Positions 25,746 to 35,367 of a stretch of 64,000 bases of DNA are shown in pieces. Source of the DNA: Ascidiaceihabitans sp039975415 (GTDB lineage Bacteria; Pseudomonadota; Alphaproteobacteria; Rhodobacterales; Rhodobacteraceae); assembly GCF_039975415.1 (NCBI RefSeq), contig NZ_JBDWHD010000001.1; one strand, written 5' to 3'. A program made the translations under genes and the position numbers. The stretch's first letter is position 1, and each line of letters starts with the position of its first letter. A model generated the notes under the pieces. That model was not told the origin of the DNA. It ran no database searches and worked only from the letters and a program-made list of their open reading frames with translations.

Positions 25746-27467
25746 ATGAAGTTTATCTTGAAATCAAGCACAGCACTGACGCTGGGGCTTGGAATGACAA
25801 GCGGTGTGGCTTTTGCCGACATGGATGCCGCAAAGTCGTTCCTTGACGCAGAAATCGGTGAACTGTCCACGTTGTCACGGGCAGACCAAGAAGCCGAAAT
25901 GCAGTTCTTTGTGGATGCTGCCGCACCTTACAAAGACATGGAAATCAAGGTGGTGTCTGAAACCATCGCGACACACCAATACGAAAGCGAAGTGCTGGCG
26001 CCAGCGTTCGAAGCAATCACCGGCATCAAGGTCACACATGACTTGATCGGCGAAGGCGATGTTGTGGAAAAGCTGCAAACGCAAATGCAGTCCGGCGAAA
26101 ACATCTATGACGCCTACATCAACGACTCTGATCTGATCGGCACACACTGGCGTTACAAGCAAGTGCGTAACCTGACAGACTGGATGGCCGGCGAAGGCGC
26201 ATCCGTGACGTTGCCCACGCTGGACATCGCGGACTTTATCGGTACGTCTTTCACGACAGGCCCCGATGGCAAACTGTACCAACTGCCCACACAGCAGTTC
26301 GCGAACCTCTATTGGTTCCGCTATGACTGGTTCAACGACGACAAGAACAAAGCCGACTTCCAAGCGAAATACGGCTATGATCTGGGCGTTCCGGTCAACT
26401 GGTCTGCTTACGAAGACATCGCGGAATTCTTCACGGGCCGCGATCTAAGCCATTTGGACGTTGAAGGCGAAGTCTTTGGTAACATGGACTACGGCAAGAA
26501 AGACCCGTCTTTGGGTTGGCGTTACACCGACGCGTGGATGTCCATGGCTGGTATGGGTGACGCGGGCGAACCAAATGGTCTGCCAGTCGACGAGTGGGGC
26601 ATTCGTGTGAACGAAAATTCACAACCTACCGGATCCTGTGTCGCACGTGGTGGTGCCACAAACGCACCTGCTGCAGTCTACGCTGTGACCAAAGCGATCG
26701 AATGGCTCGACAAGTATACGCCACCGGCTGCTGCGGGCATGACGTTTGGTGAAGCGGGTCCAATCCCGGCGCAAGGCAACATTGCCCAGCAAATGTTCTG
26801 GTACACGGCCTTCACGGCGGACACTGTGAAACCCGGTTTGCCTGTGATGAACGAAGACGGCACGCCCAAGTGGCGGATGGCACCATCCCCGCACGGCGTA
26901 TACTGGAAAGAGGGTCAGAAAATCGGCTACCAAGACGCCGGTTCCTGGACTTTGATGGAATCCACACCTGTGGATCGCGCCCAAGCCGCTTGGCTTTATG
27001 CGCAGTTTGTTGTGTCCAAAACAGTTGACTTGAAAAAGTCTGATGTGGGTCTGACCTTCATTCGTGAAAGCACCATCGCGTCCGAGCACTTCACAGAACG
27101 CGCCCCACGTTTGGGTGGTTTGGTGGAATTCTACCGCTCTCCTGCGCGCATCCAGTGGTCGCCAACGGGTACAAACGTGCCTGACTATCCAAAGCTGGCG
27201 CAGCTGTGGTGGCAGAACATCGGCGATGCGATGTCCGGTGCAAAGACCCCTCAGGAAGCACTTGATCAGCTGTGTGCCGATCAGGAAAAAGTTCTGTCGC
27301 GTCTTGAGCGTGCAGGCGTCCAAGGTGATCTTGGTCCAAAGCTGAACGAGGAAATGAGCGCCGAGCACTGGTTCTCACAGCCGGGCGCACCCTACGCCAA
27401 GCTTGAGAACGAGGACGAAGAGCCAAAAACAGTTGCTTATGACGAGCTGATCAAATCCTGGCAGTAA
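25746..27467 (+). CDS. glpV: Periplasmic glycerol-binding protein GlpV
   Basis: The 573-residue precursor begins with a signal peptide (KSSTALTLGLGMTSGVAFAD, cleavage after AFA) and is a large extracellular solute-binding protein of the glycerol type. That type is longer than the usual ~420-residue sugar binders. Recognisable features include YDAYINDSDLIGTHWRYKQV and KKDPSLGWRYTDAWMSMAGM. GGGAGG precedes the ATG at 25746; a 37-codon upstream extension was dropped. Codon choice is highly regular, in keeping with strong expression. It delivers glycerol to GlpPQ. A terminator-like hairpin follows about 100 bp after the stop. Confidence 0.93.
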   Translation: MKFILKSSTALTLGLGMTSGVAFADMDAAKSFLDAEIGELSTLSRADQEAEMQFFVDAAAPYKDMEIKVVSETIATHQYESEVLAPAFEAITGIKVTHDLIGEGDVVEKLQTQMQSGENIYDAYINDSDLIGTHWRYKQVRNLTDWMAGEGASVTLPTLDIADFIGTSFTTGPDGKLYQLPTQQFANLYWFRYDWFNDDKNKADFQAKYGYDLGVPVNWSAYEDIAEFFTGRDLSHLDVEGEVFGNMDYGKKDPSLGWRYTDAWMSMAGMGDAGEPNGLPVDEWGIRVNENSQPTGSCVARGGATNAPAAVYAVTKAIEWLDKYTPPAAAGMTFGEAGPIPAQGNIAQQMFWYTAFTADTVKPGLPVMNEDGTPKWRMAPSPHGVYWKEGQKIGYQDAGSWTLMESTPVDRAQAAWLYAQFVVSKTVDLKKSDVGLTFIRESTIASEHFTERAPRLGGLVEFYRSPARIQWSPTGTNVPDYPKLAQLWWQNIGDAMSGAKTPQEALDQLCADQEKVLSRLERAGVQGDLGPKLNEEMSAEHWFSQPGAPYAKLENEDEEPKTVAYDELIKSWQ

Positions 27468-27563
27468 CGTCACTATGAACTGATGTGCGGGGCGTGATTT
27501 ACATGCGCCCCGCACCCCAACGACCACGATCTTCCCTGATGGCCAGTGATATGGCACACCTTC

Positions 27564-27594
27564 GGAGGTGGCCCCACGGCTGCCTCCTTTTTTT
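27564..27594 (+). terminator. Rho-independent terminator-like hairpin between glpV and glpK
   Basis: GGAGGTGGC (27565-27573) can pair with GGCTGCCTCC downstream, giving a 9-bp stem with two G-T wobbles. Seven T residues (27588-27594) follow. It ends only 22 bases before glpK, so it would partly separate glpK expression from the transporter genes or act as an attenuator; the second role is inference. Confidence 0.7.
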
Positions 27595-27615
27595 GCGACC
27601 AAACGGAACTTTGCG

Positions 27616-29103
27616 ATGAAATATGTACTGGCAATTGATCAAGGCACCACATCCACGCGGGCGATCATCTTTGATCAAAGTCTGAATGTTATCGCCACTG
27701 CCCAAGAAGAATTCCCGCAGATTTTCCCGCAATCTGGCTGGGTCGAGCATGACCCCAACGACCTATGGAGCACGACAGCAGGCACCTGCCGCGCCGTCAT
27801 TGAACGCGCCGACATTGGCGCCGAAAACATCGTATCTATCGGCATCACCAACCAGCGCGAAACCACCATTGTGTGGGACCGCAAAACGGGTCAACCCTTG
27901 CACAACGCGATTGTCTGGCAAGACCGCCGCACCGCTGACTTTTGCAAAGAACTGTCCGTGGCAGGGCACGGTGACATGTTTGCGGATCGCACAGGCTTGC
28001 TGCTGGACCCATATTTTTCCGGCACTAAACTGAAATGGATTTTGGACAACGTTGAAGGCGCACGTGCCAAAGCCCAAAACGGCGATTTGCTGTTTGGCAC
28101 CGTCGACACCTATCTGATCTGGAAGCTGACGGGGGGCGCGTCCCACGTAACGGACGCCACCAATGCCGCCCGCACGATGCTGTATGATATCCGCAAAGGG
28201 CGTTGGAGCGAGACGATCTGCGATCTGTTCGACATTCCCATGTCCATGCTGCCGCAGGTCAAAGACAGCGCCGCCGACTTTGGCGAAAGCCGCGCCGATC
28301 TGTTTGGCCGCCCGATCCCGATTTGCGGTGTGGCGGGTGACCAACAGGCCGCGACCATCGGGCAGGCGTGTTTTGAACCGGGCATGATGAAGTCTACATA
28401 TGGCACCGGATGCTTTGCGCTTTTGAACACGGGCGACACGCCTGTGAAATCCAACAATCGTTTGCTGACGACCATCGCATACCAATTGGACGGCAAACCC
28501 ACTTATGCGTTGGAAGGGTCGATTTTTGTGGCGGGGGCTGTGGTGCAATGGCTGCGCGACGGGTTGAAAATGATCCGTGATGCGTCTGAAACGCAAGGCT
28601 TGGCTGAGGGTGCTGATGACACGCAATCCGTGGTGCTTGTGCCTGCGTTCACGGGGCTGGGGGCGCCCTATTGGAACCCGGAATGTCGGGGGGCCATCTA
28701 TGGGCTGACGCGAAATTCGGGCCCAAATGAATTGGCCAAAGCGGCGTTGGAAAGCGTCGGTTATCAGACGCGCGATTTGCTGGATGCGATGCGTGCGGAT
28801 TGGTCCACCGAAGGGGCCACTGCGGTTTTGCGCGTGGACGGCGGCATGAGCGCCTCTGACTGGGCCATGCAGTTTCTGGCCGACATCATTGACGCGCCTG
28901 TGGATCGTCCGCAGGTTTTGGAAACGACAGCGCTGGGGGTGGCCTGGTTGGCGGGGATGAAAGCGGGGATCATGCCTGGCCAACAAGAATTTGCACAGCA
29001 ATGGGCGCTGGACCGCCAGTTCACAGCCAATATGGCCGACGACGTGCGCGACCAGAAATACGCGGACTGGCGGCGGGCTGTGGCATGCACGCTTGAGTAT
29101 TGA
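27616..29103 (+). CDS. glpK: Glycerol kinase
   Basis: The 495-residue FGGY-family kinase phosphorylates imported glycerol to glycerol-3-phosphate, the substrate of GlpD and inducer of GlpR. Diagnostic segments are LAIDQGTTSTRAIIFDQ at the N-terminus, WVEHDPNDLW, NQRETTIVWDRKTGQPLHNA, IVWQDRRTADFC, MKSTYGTGCFALLNTG and ALEGSIFVAGAVVQWLRDGL. The start at 27616 was chosen because translation from there matches family length; an in-frame extension overlaps the terminator hairpin. Length and motifs are intact. Confidence 0.97.
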   Translation: MKYVLAIDQGTTSTRAIIFDQSLNVIATAQEEFPQIFPQSGWVEHDPNDLWSTTAGTCRAVIERADIGAENIVSIGITNQRETTIVWDRKTGQPLHNAIVWQDRRTADFCKELSVAGHGDMFADRTGLLLDPYFSGTKLKWILDNVEGARAKAQNGDLLFGTVDTYLIWKLTGGASHVTDATNAARTMLYDIRKGRWSETICDLFDIPMSMLPQVKDSAADFGESRADLFGRPIPICGVAGDQQAATIGQACFEPGMMKSTYGTGCFALLNTGDTPVKSNNRLLTTIAYQLDGKPTYALEGSIFVAGAVVQWLRDGLKMIRDASETQGLAEGADDTQSVVLVPAFTGLGAPYWNPECRGAIYGLTRNSGPNELAKAALESVGYQTRDLLDAMRADWSTEGATAVLRVDGGMSASDWAMQFLADIIDAPVDRPQVLETTALGVAWLAGMKAGIMPGQQEFAQQWALDRQFTANMADDVRDQKYADWRRAVACTLEY

Positions 29104-29106
29104 TCG

Positions 29107-30252
29107 ATGACATCTGCGCCATTTTCTTTCGTCTGCCCCACAAAAGTGCATTTCGGGGTCGGGACGCATCGGGGTATTCTGAATTTTCTACCGCAAAACG
29201 CAGCCCATGTTGTGGTTGTTAAAGGTGCCTCTGACGGGGCATCTGCACCGTTGCGTGCCATCTTGGATACCGGTGATTTTACTGTTGATATCGTGACATG
29301 CCGGGCTGAGCCGACGCTTGAAACGGTCAATGATGCGCTGGGCCAACTGGGGTCACAGCCAGTGGACTGTGTCGTTGTGTGCGGCGGCGGGTCGGCGATT
29401 GATACCGGAAAGGCGTTGACCTTGGCGCTTGATCGCGGGCGCGCATTATCGGACGCGGATTTTGGGCAGTCTCATGCGCATGGACGCGCCATCACCTTGA
29501 TCGTGTTGCCCACAACCGCAGGCACCGGCGCCGAAGTCACGTCGAATGCGGTCCTTGGATCTGCGCAAACCACCGCCAAGGTCAGTTTGCGCGGCCCCGC
29601 TTTGCAGCCTGACATTGCGATTGTGGACCCTTCCCTGATGGTGTCGGCCCCGCGCAAAGTAGCGCTATTTTCCGGTTTGGATGCGGTTGTTCAGAACATT
29701 GAGGCGCATACGTCGTCTGCAGCGACCCCGTTTTCGTGCGCTTTGACGACGCCAGCCGTTGGCGCAAGCATCGCCGCTGTGCGTCAGGTGATGGAAGCAC
29801 CTGATGAAGATGCGTGGACACGCCTTGCCTGGAGCAGCTTGTCCAGCGGGTTGGCTTTGGCGAATGGGGGATTGGGCGTTGCGCATGGTTTGGCATCTGT
29901 TCTGGGTGGGGCGTATCAAGCGCCGCACGGTGCGCTGTGTGGCAGGCTTTTGGCACCAACGTTGCGGGCTAATCTGGCATCGGATGATGCCAGCTCAGAC
30001 ACACAAGGCCGGATCAGGTTTTGCATTGACGCGATTGCGCAGGTCTTTGCGCCTGTTGATGTAAGTGACCCGTTGTCGGGGTTCGAGCAATGGGTGCAAA
30101 TACAGGGCTTGCCGCGTTTGGCGCATTGGGGCGTTTTGGCCAATGACGTTCCTGCCTTGGCGCAAGCCGGCGTACAAGCATCGTCCAGCAAAAAGAACGC
30201 GGTGCCTTTAGGTCCTGCTGATCTTGCGCATATTCTGGAAGCCGCGCTTTAG
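29107..30252 (+). CDS. Iron-containing alcohol dehydrogenase family protein
   Basis: The 381-residue protein belongs to the group III (Fe-ADH) family. It has the NAD site VVCGGGSAIDTGKALTLAL, PTTAGTGAEVTSNAVLG, and metal-binding residues in GLDAVVQNIEAHTSS and VAHGLASVLGGAYQAPHGAL. The gene follows glpK by 3 bp and so is part of the glycerol unit. Substrates within this family include 1,3-propanediol, lactaldehyde, glycerol and maleylacetate, and motifs do not decide. A role in oxidising a glycerol-related alcohol is inferred from position. It overlaps the end of the convergent phnM gene by 4 bp. Confidence 0.88.
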   Translation: MTSAPFSFVCPTKVHFGVGTHRGILNFLPQNAAHVVVVKGASDGASAPLRAILDTGDFTVDIVTCRAEPTLETVNDALGQLGSQPVDCVVVCGGGSAIDTGKALTLALDRGRALSDADFGQSHAHGRAITLIVLPTTAGTGAEVTSNAVLGSAQTTAKVSLRGPALQPDIAIVDPSLMVSAPRKVALFSGLDAVVQNIEAHTSSAATPFSCALTTPAVGASIAAVRQVMEAPDEDAWTRLAWSSLSSGLALANGGLGVAHGLASVLGGAYQAPHGALCGRLLAPTLRANLASDDASSDTQGRIRFCIDAIAQVFAPVDVSDPLSGFEQWVQIQGLPRLAHWGVLANDVPALAQAGVQASSSKKNAVPLGPADLAHILEAAL

Positions 30253-31406
30253 GCGACCCGAAGACCCTGGCACCAAACGCCATGGATCAAGGGCAGCCCG
30301 TCATAGACCTCAAACATCACAAGATCTGCGCGTGTGTTCAAAGCCAGTGATCCCCTGTCAGACAGGCCGCAGCCCTTTGCGGGGTTGGCAGTGACCGTAG
30401 CCAACCCTGCGGCCATATCGCCCCAAAGCTCTGCCAGTTGCAGCGCGCCTTGCAGCAAAGCGGCTGGAATGTAGTCGGATGACAGAATGTCCAAATGGCC
30501 CAATTCTGCCAGTTCCAGTGCCGCGACGTTCCCGGAATGTGACCCACCCCGCACCAAGTTCGGGGCGCCCATGATTGTGGCCATTTGTGCATCTTTGCTG
30601 GCCTTGGCCGCTTCGATGCTTGTGGGAAATTCTGCCAGCGTCACCCCGTTGGCATGGCTGTGCGCCACTTGATCTGCGGTGGTGTCGTCGTGGCTGGCGA
30701 GGGTCGCGCCATAACGTGCGGCGGCGGCAATGGCTGCATCTTCATGTTTGGTGCCAAGTTTGGCCTGCAAGCCGTAAAGGAAGTCGATGTAGTCGCCGAA
30801 GTTGTCGCGGGACAGCCCGTTTTTCCCGCACACGTAGTCTTCGAATTTCTTGAGATCGCGGAATTGCCGCTGACCGGGTGTGTGATCCATCAAGGATACG
30901 ATACCGATGTGGTCGTCTGGGCCGAATTCCTCCAGCTCTTCTGCGAGTGTTTCAGAACAGAGTTCGGCACGTAAATGGATGTGATGACTGATCCGCAAGA
31001 TATCGTTGTCGCGCATGGCCAACAGGTCGTCGGCCATGGAACGGGCGTAGCGTCCGTAGCGCTTTTTGCCGCTGTCTGACACGATGGACCCCACTCGAAT
31101 GGCATCAAAAACGGTCGTAATTCCGCAGCCTGCCATCTCTCGATCATGTCCCAAAATCGCTGCCTTGTGCGGCCAATTGACTTTGGGGCGGGGCTGCATG
31201 TGTCGTTCAAGGTTATCGGTGTGAAGTTCGATCAAGCCGGGCGCTAAGAACCGTTCTCCGCAATCAATTGCAAAAGGTGGCACATGGGCGCCTTGATGAA
31301 TATCCACGATTTGCCCGTTTTGTACACGAAGCCCTCCGACAATCACGTCGGTGGGCAATATCAATCGGGCATTGGCAAAGACGATGTCGGTCTGTGTTGT
31401 GGTCAT
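30249..31406 (-). CDS. phnM: PhnM-like alpha-D-ribose 1-methylphosphonate 5-triphosphate diphosphatase
   Basis: The 385-residue amidohydrolase-superfamily protein matches PhnM. It has APGLIELHTDNLERHMQPRP with the HxD-type first metal motif replaced by HTDN, then GITTVFDAIRVGS, LRISHHIHLRAELCSE, YGATLASHDDTTADQVAHSH and DILSSDYIPAALLQ. PhnM cleaves pyrophosphate from the C-P lyase intermediate. No other phn gene is in the window, upstream or downstream, so here the gene is solitary; either the rest of the pathway is elsewhere or this copy serves another substrate. AAGGTGG lies 5-6 bases before the ATG. Confidence 0.88.
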   Translation of the reverse strand: MTTTQTDIVFANARLILPTDVIVGGLRVQNGQIVDIHQGAHVPPFAIDCGERFLAPGLIELHTDNLERHMQPRPKVNWPHKAAILGHDREMAGCGITTVFDAIRVGSIVSDSGKKRYGRYARSMADDLLAMRDNDILRISHHIHLRAELCSETLAEELEEFGPDDHIGIVSLMDHTPGQRQFRDLKKFEDYVCGKNGLSRDNFGDYIDFLYGLQAKLGTKHEDAAIAAAARYGATLASHDDTTADQVAHSHANGVTLAEFPTSIEAAKASKDAQMATIMGAPNLVRGGSHSGNVAALELAELGHLDILSSDYIPAALLQGALQLAELWGDMAAGLATVTANPAKGCGLSDRGSLALNTRADLVMFEVYDGLPLIHGVWCQGLRVA

Positions 31407-31544
31407 GCGGCCACCTTATTGTCGGGATGTGAGCTCTAAACAACTAGACAATATATTCCGTATGAGGCCACCATTTTCAATTCCTACTAACAAACGGTTT
31501 ACAGGTGAGCCTGTGACGCTGACGTTTGATGGTGGCTGCGGGTA

Positions 31545-32483
31545 CTAAGGCGTACCATGCGGGCTGACATTCTGATGCGTTGGGGTGCCACGCAAAGGAC
31601 CGCTTGTGCGCAAAGGCACAAGTTGCTGCAAACGGTCAAACCAGAACGGAGCGCCTAGCATCACAGCCAATGTGCTTAAGATCCAGCCAAACACCTTGGC
31701 CAGCCAGTCTTGAAGATCGTAATCGCCCAAGCAAGCCGTGGTCATGCACCCGTTGCCCGACCATCCCAAGGGATGGGGCATCAAGGTGGAGAAGGTGTTG
31801 TTTAATACTGTTGCATCGACGGTCGGAACAGCGCCTGTTTCGGAAACAGATGCGTTGGATAAAACCGCTTGCGCCTTTTCGACAACGGCTTGCCGTAGGG
31901 CATCATCTTGCCAGATGGATTTGCTGATCTCCAATGTGTCTGCGTCTGCCATGACCACGATCAAGGCCGCAGACAAACCGGACACCACGGTCAAATGCCT
32001 TTTATAGACGCCCGATGCACGATCCATGACGGCATTGAACCACGCTTCGATGCCGTTGTGAAAAAGTTCCAATTTGTTGTCTGCGTCTAAAGCGATTTGT
32101 TTCAGGACGTCTTCCAAGCCGGTGCCTTTGCCCAAGCCTTGCAATAGCTCAGATGGTTTTTGACCCTTGGCATCGCCGGTCTTGGCAAGTGTCGACACTA
32201 GGGCTTTGGAAAACATATGTGCTTCGACATAGCTGGGCGCGGTTTTGACGCTGATGTGTTGCGTGGTGCTTGGCCTGCTGAAGGACCGCATCAGACCAGA
32301 GGCCCAAAAGCCGTCCCGCACTTGGGTGTCATCAAGGATCTTGTTTATTTCGTGAAACAGCACTTTGCCGCGCAACCGCAAAAAACCTGCGATGGCTTCG
32401 TTTATGCTGGTGCTGAGTAGGCTCAGAACCAAATAAACCAGCACAAGGCCTATTGTGATGTCGATGATTGGGGGAATGGACAT
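31545..32483 (-). CDS. Membrane protein of unknown function beside the haloperoxidase
   Basis: The 312-residue protein has an N-terminal membrane segment (IIDITIGLVLVYLVLSLLST), one near the middle (VVSGLSAALIVVMADADTL) and one near the C-terminus (VFGWILSTLAVMLGAPFWF). A large soluble helical region lies between the first and second. The C-terminal tail is Gly/Pro/Thr-rich (SGPLRGTPTHQNVSPHG). The N-terminal helix followed by SINEAIAGFLRLRGKVLFHE resembles uncharacterised proteins I have seen in diverse bacteria, but I assign no family. GGAG lies 8 bases before the ATG. It is in the same direction as, and 74 bp downstream of, the haloperoxidase, so the two may be cotranscribed. Confidence 0.75.
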   Translation of the reverse strand: MSIPPIIDITIGLVLVYLVLSLLSTSINEAIAGFLRLRGKVLFHEINKILDDTQVRDGFWASGLMRSFSRPSTTQHISVKTAPSYVEAHMFSKALVSTLAKTGDAKGQKPSELLQGLGKGTGLEDVLKQIALDADNKLELFHNGIEAWFNAVMDRASGVYKRHLTVVSGLSAALIVVMADADTLEISKSIWQDDALRQAVVEKAQAVLSNASVSETGAVPTVDATVLNNTFSTLMPHPLGWSGNGCMTTACLGDYDLQDWLAKVFGWILSTLAVMLGAPFWFDRLQQLVPLRTSGPLRGTPTHQNVSPHGTP

Positions 32484-32557
32484 AAAACAGCTCCGGAAAA
32501 AAAGAGAGAAACCAGAAAGGCCGGCTCAAATATAGCCAGCCTTCCTTTTGGTATATT

Positions 32558-34621
32558 TTACCGGCCCGGTGTTGGGTCAGCCGCTGTGAGCGTTCCATCG
32601 CTGCGGATTTTGACAGCTTTGACTTTGCCCATTGCGCTGGGGTCCGCGCCTGTCAGCAACGCGTCTGGCAATCTGCGTTCCACCAGCAGCGGCACTGTCA
32701 TTTCCACGTTTTCTTCCGCATGATATGCCATCATCTGTTCGCGTAGAATGCCGATGGTGATCGCTTCGCCCAGAAGTGCCGATTCAATATAGTCGGTGTA
32801 GAAATGCACCCCACCGATGTTACGCGCATTTGAGATGTTCCAAATCAGCTTGTTCAGCTCACCTTCTAGGGTCAGACCTTTTTCCATGGGCAGCGCCAAA
32901 GCATCAATTGTGACGTCTTCGGGCGACGCACCGCAATCCGGAACCAAGGCTTGGCCTTTGGGTTTCACCAGATAAGTTGGTGACTTTGGGTTCTTGTGAT
33001 CTGACATGTTGAAAAAGGCTTTTAACAAAGTCACACACGCACCTGCGACTGTCGCATGCCCCGCGCCATATGCGGGATGCATGGGTGACCCTTCGGGGAA
33101 AGCCATCGGCAGCAACCACGTTGTATCTCCACAGTTTTTCTCGTTGTGCAGGCGCACTTCTGTCAGGATTTTATCCAGCGCAGGGTCTGACCCTTGCGAT
33201 GTGCCATCACTTGCATACGGGTGGGTGTAGGGCGCGATCAGGCTGGCCATTTGATGGCGGGCCAAGCTTTCTGCGGATGTCCCGGTTGCGTCATAAGGCG
33301 ATGTTCCGGGCAAATCCCGGTGCGGATGGTATTCCGTGAAAACGGTGTGAAACAGGGCGGCGGCTGCTTCCGGGCGCAAACGGCGGTGCACTGTGAACTT
33401 TTGCAAGCGTACCGCTTTTAACGCACGGCTCGACACTTCGGTGACCAACGTCAACAGGTGTGGTCCACCAAACAAGGCAAACGGTTCGCGGTTGTTGCGT
33501 GATAAAGCATTGGCAGATGCGCCGTGAAATGGAATGCCGGAATCAAAAGCAAACTTTTCATCCAGTAAAATCAACGCTGCATTCAGATATGCCTGATACA
33601 GTTGGTCATCGTGCACATATGTGGCCATGTCGCGTAAGCTTGACATTTTACGTCGTGCCCCGGGGATAAATTCCGACGCAAGGGGGCGGACATTGGCCCC
33701 GTTCTGCACGTCGATGTATTCGGCCCATTTCATCATGTAATCGGTTTCAGGTTTCGCCACGCGGACCTTTTGGTCGATGCTTTGTGCGCCATAGGCGATG
33801 GTGCCGGATGCGCGCTTTTTCAGATCTCGGGTGCATCCGCCTGATCCCATAAACATCAATTGCGACAAGAATGGAGTGTTCCAGTTGTCTTCGCCTTCAC
33901 CGCGGAACATATTGGACGGTGTCTGTTTTTTACCAAACCGGCGCCGGGCGCGTTGGTCGGCGTCCGCAGTGTCGTTTAGGGCGTCGCGGCCTTTAAACCA
34001 GCGCAGGTGGCTAAGCGTGTCTGCGGCGTCTTTGGCCTTCGCATTGCATGAGGTGATCCGTTTGGCTGCGGCAGCAGACAATTTTTTGCCACCCAAGGTG
34101 GTTAACGCACCCACCAGTTCAGTGCTCATTAGTGACGCAACGCCCCATTCGCGGCCCAGTGCCATTTGGTAAACCTCCGCAATCTCCGCTGCAAATTCTG
34201 CTGATCCCGCTTCCGGGGCAGGGGGCATTGTCATGGCGCCAGGGTCGGGGCCCTCAAAGACAAAGGCATGCCCGGCCGTGGGGCTTTCCCATTGACGATA
34301 AGGCGACCGATCCGCTTCGCAGTCCAGCGCTGCATGTGCGTTTGGATCAACGTTTAAAAAAGGTCCGCGGTGCGGGCTGACGGCAGCAAAAACGTTGGGA
34401 TCATGTGTTTGGGTGCCTTTTGCAAAGTCACGATAATCCTGTTCGTTTTTCAACAATCCGTTTTCACCATGAGACAAGCCTTTGGTGAAATTGAACAGGA
34501 ACGGTTCTTTGGGGTCATTGTTGGGGCGATGCACGGGATGGGGCATGCTTGTCGACAATTTGGTTGCTTTGTTTCGGGTGTGTTTGGCCGCTTTGTGGCG
34601 ATTGGGTTCGTGATAGGTCAT
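32558..34621 (-). CDS. Vanadium-dependent haloperoxidase (bromoperoxidase-like)
   Basis: The 687-residue enzyme carries the full vanadate pocket of the PAP2/VHPO superfamily. K408 and R416 lie in QKFTVHRRLRPEA. H515, G521 and H522 lie in SPMHPAYGAGHATVAGA. R600 and the vanadate-ligand H606, with D610, lie in SNARNIGGVHFYTDYIES. Lys-to-Arg spacing and length follow the algal/cyanobacterial bromoperoxidase type rather than fungal chloroperoxidases. The Ser normally preceding GH (SGH) is Ala here (A520). It would use peroxide to oxidise halide to hypohalite. No signal peptide is apparent, though the first 25 residues are strongly basic. AAAGGA about 7 bases upstream supports the start. Confidence 0.93.
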   Translation of the reverse strand: MTYHEPNRHKAAKHTRNKATKLSTSMPHPVHRPNNDPKEPFLFNFTKGLSHGENGLLKNEQDYRDFAKGTQTHDPNVFAAVSPHRGPFLNVDPNAHAALDCEADRSPYRQWESPTAGHAFVFEGPDPGAMTMPPAPEAGSAEFAAEIAEVYQMALGREWGVASLMSTELVGALTTLGGKKLSAAAAKRITSCNAKAKDAADTLSHLRWFKGRDALNDTADADQRARRRFGKKQTPSNMFRGEGEDNWNTPFLSQLMFMGSGGCTRDLKKRASGTIAYGAQSIDQKVRVAKPETDYMMKWAEYIDVQNGANVRPLASEFIPGARRKMSSLRDMATYVHDDQLYQAYLNAALILLDEKFAFDSGIPFHGASANALSRNNREPFALFGGPHLLTLVTEVSSRALKAVRLQKFTVHRRLRPEAAAALFHTVFTEYHPHRDLPGTSPYDATGTSAESLARHQMASLIAPYTHPYASDGTSQGSDPALDKILTEVRLHNEKNCGDTTWLLPMAFPEGSPMHPAYGAGHATVAGACVTLLKAFFNMSDHKNPKSPTYLVKPKGQALVPDCGASPEDVTIDALALPMEKGLTLEGELNKLIWNISNARNIGGVHFYTDYIESALLGEAITIGILREQMMAYHAEENVEMTVPLLVERRLPDALLTGADPSAMGKVKAVKIRSDGTLTAADPTPGR

Positions 34622-35367
34622 TGTGGAATCCTTTTGAAAAATCGCTTGATCAACGCCGCCACGCGCATGGGCACAGTGAAAATCTGCGCCGCGCGTGGCG
34701 ACTTGGGGAGAATGAAGAGAACGCTCAGATCATCAGCTGCGGGAAGGAAAAGGATCATTTGAACGCGAAATATCGTTCAAATGATGTACTGGTTAAAATG
34801 CAACTGGCATAAATGATCGTCACGCCGCTTCGGAAGTAAGCACAGCGTGTCGCGCCACCCGTGAGCGGCGCGTCAATCAATCGTTAGCAAAGGGTTAACG
34901 ATTTGTTCGAACTTGAAAATCTAAGATGAAATTGGAACGGCAACCTCTGAAAAACGACTGTGCACGTCTTAGATCTTGCGAGTTGTATGTTCATGTGTCC
35001 AAGCCCGCCCACGTCGGTGGTGTTCTACGGATTGCTTGGAAATTTGAAGCGTTGATTGATTTTTTGGCGAAATGCTTAGGCCCGTAAAGCTGCTGATCAT
35101 GCCAGCACAACCTATGGCCGAAAAACATCCGCGACTTGTGTATTAGGAAAACCGCGACGGAGATACACTGTTTGAGCCGTGGATCATAAACATGAATCTG
35201 ACAGACCAAAGGTATCGACCTTAGCAAGTCAGTGAACCGAGTGAGGTGGCCCTGCAAATCTATGCCGGGTTTCCAATTCATATACCGCTTCAGAGGCAAA
35301 GGGTCGGATGTGTCGGGGTGACACTGGGTTATGTCCATCGGAACCGAAGCAACGCTCCCCGCTGCCG
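34622..35367. other. 745-bp gap between haloperoxidase and flgI
   Basis: The left part should hold the haloperoxidase promoter. A GC-rich inverted repeat GCGCCAC..GAGCGGCGCG occurs near 34853-34873. A 115-codon minus-strand frame (34991-35338) is open from an ATG, but its protein (MDITQCHPDTSDPLPLKRYM...) resembles nothing I know and it has no clear ribosome binding site. It could be an orphan gene or non-coding sequence. Base composition is lower in GC than the flanks. Confidence 0.4.

Noticed and set aside
27763..29169. A 468-codon open frame antisense to glpK.
   Set aside because: It is the mirror of a highly codon-biased gene and gives a His/Arg-rich product with no family; glpK is certain.
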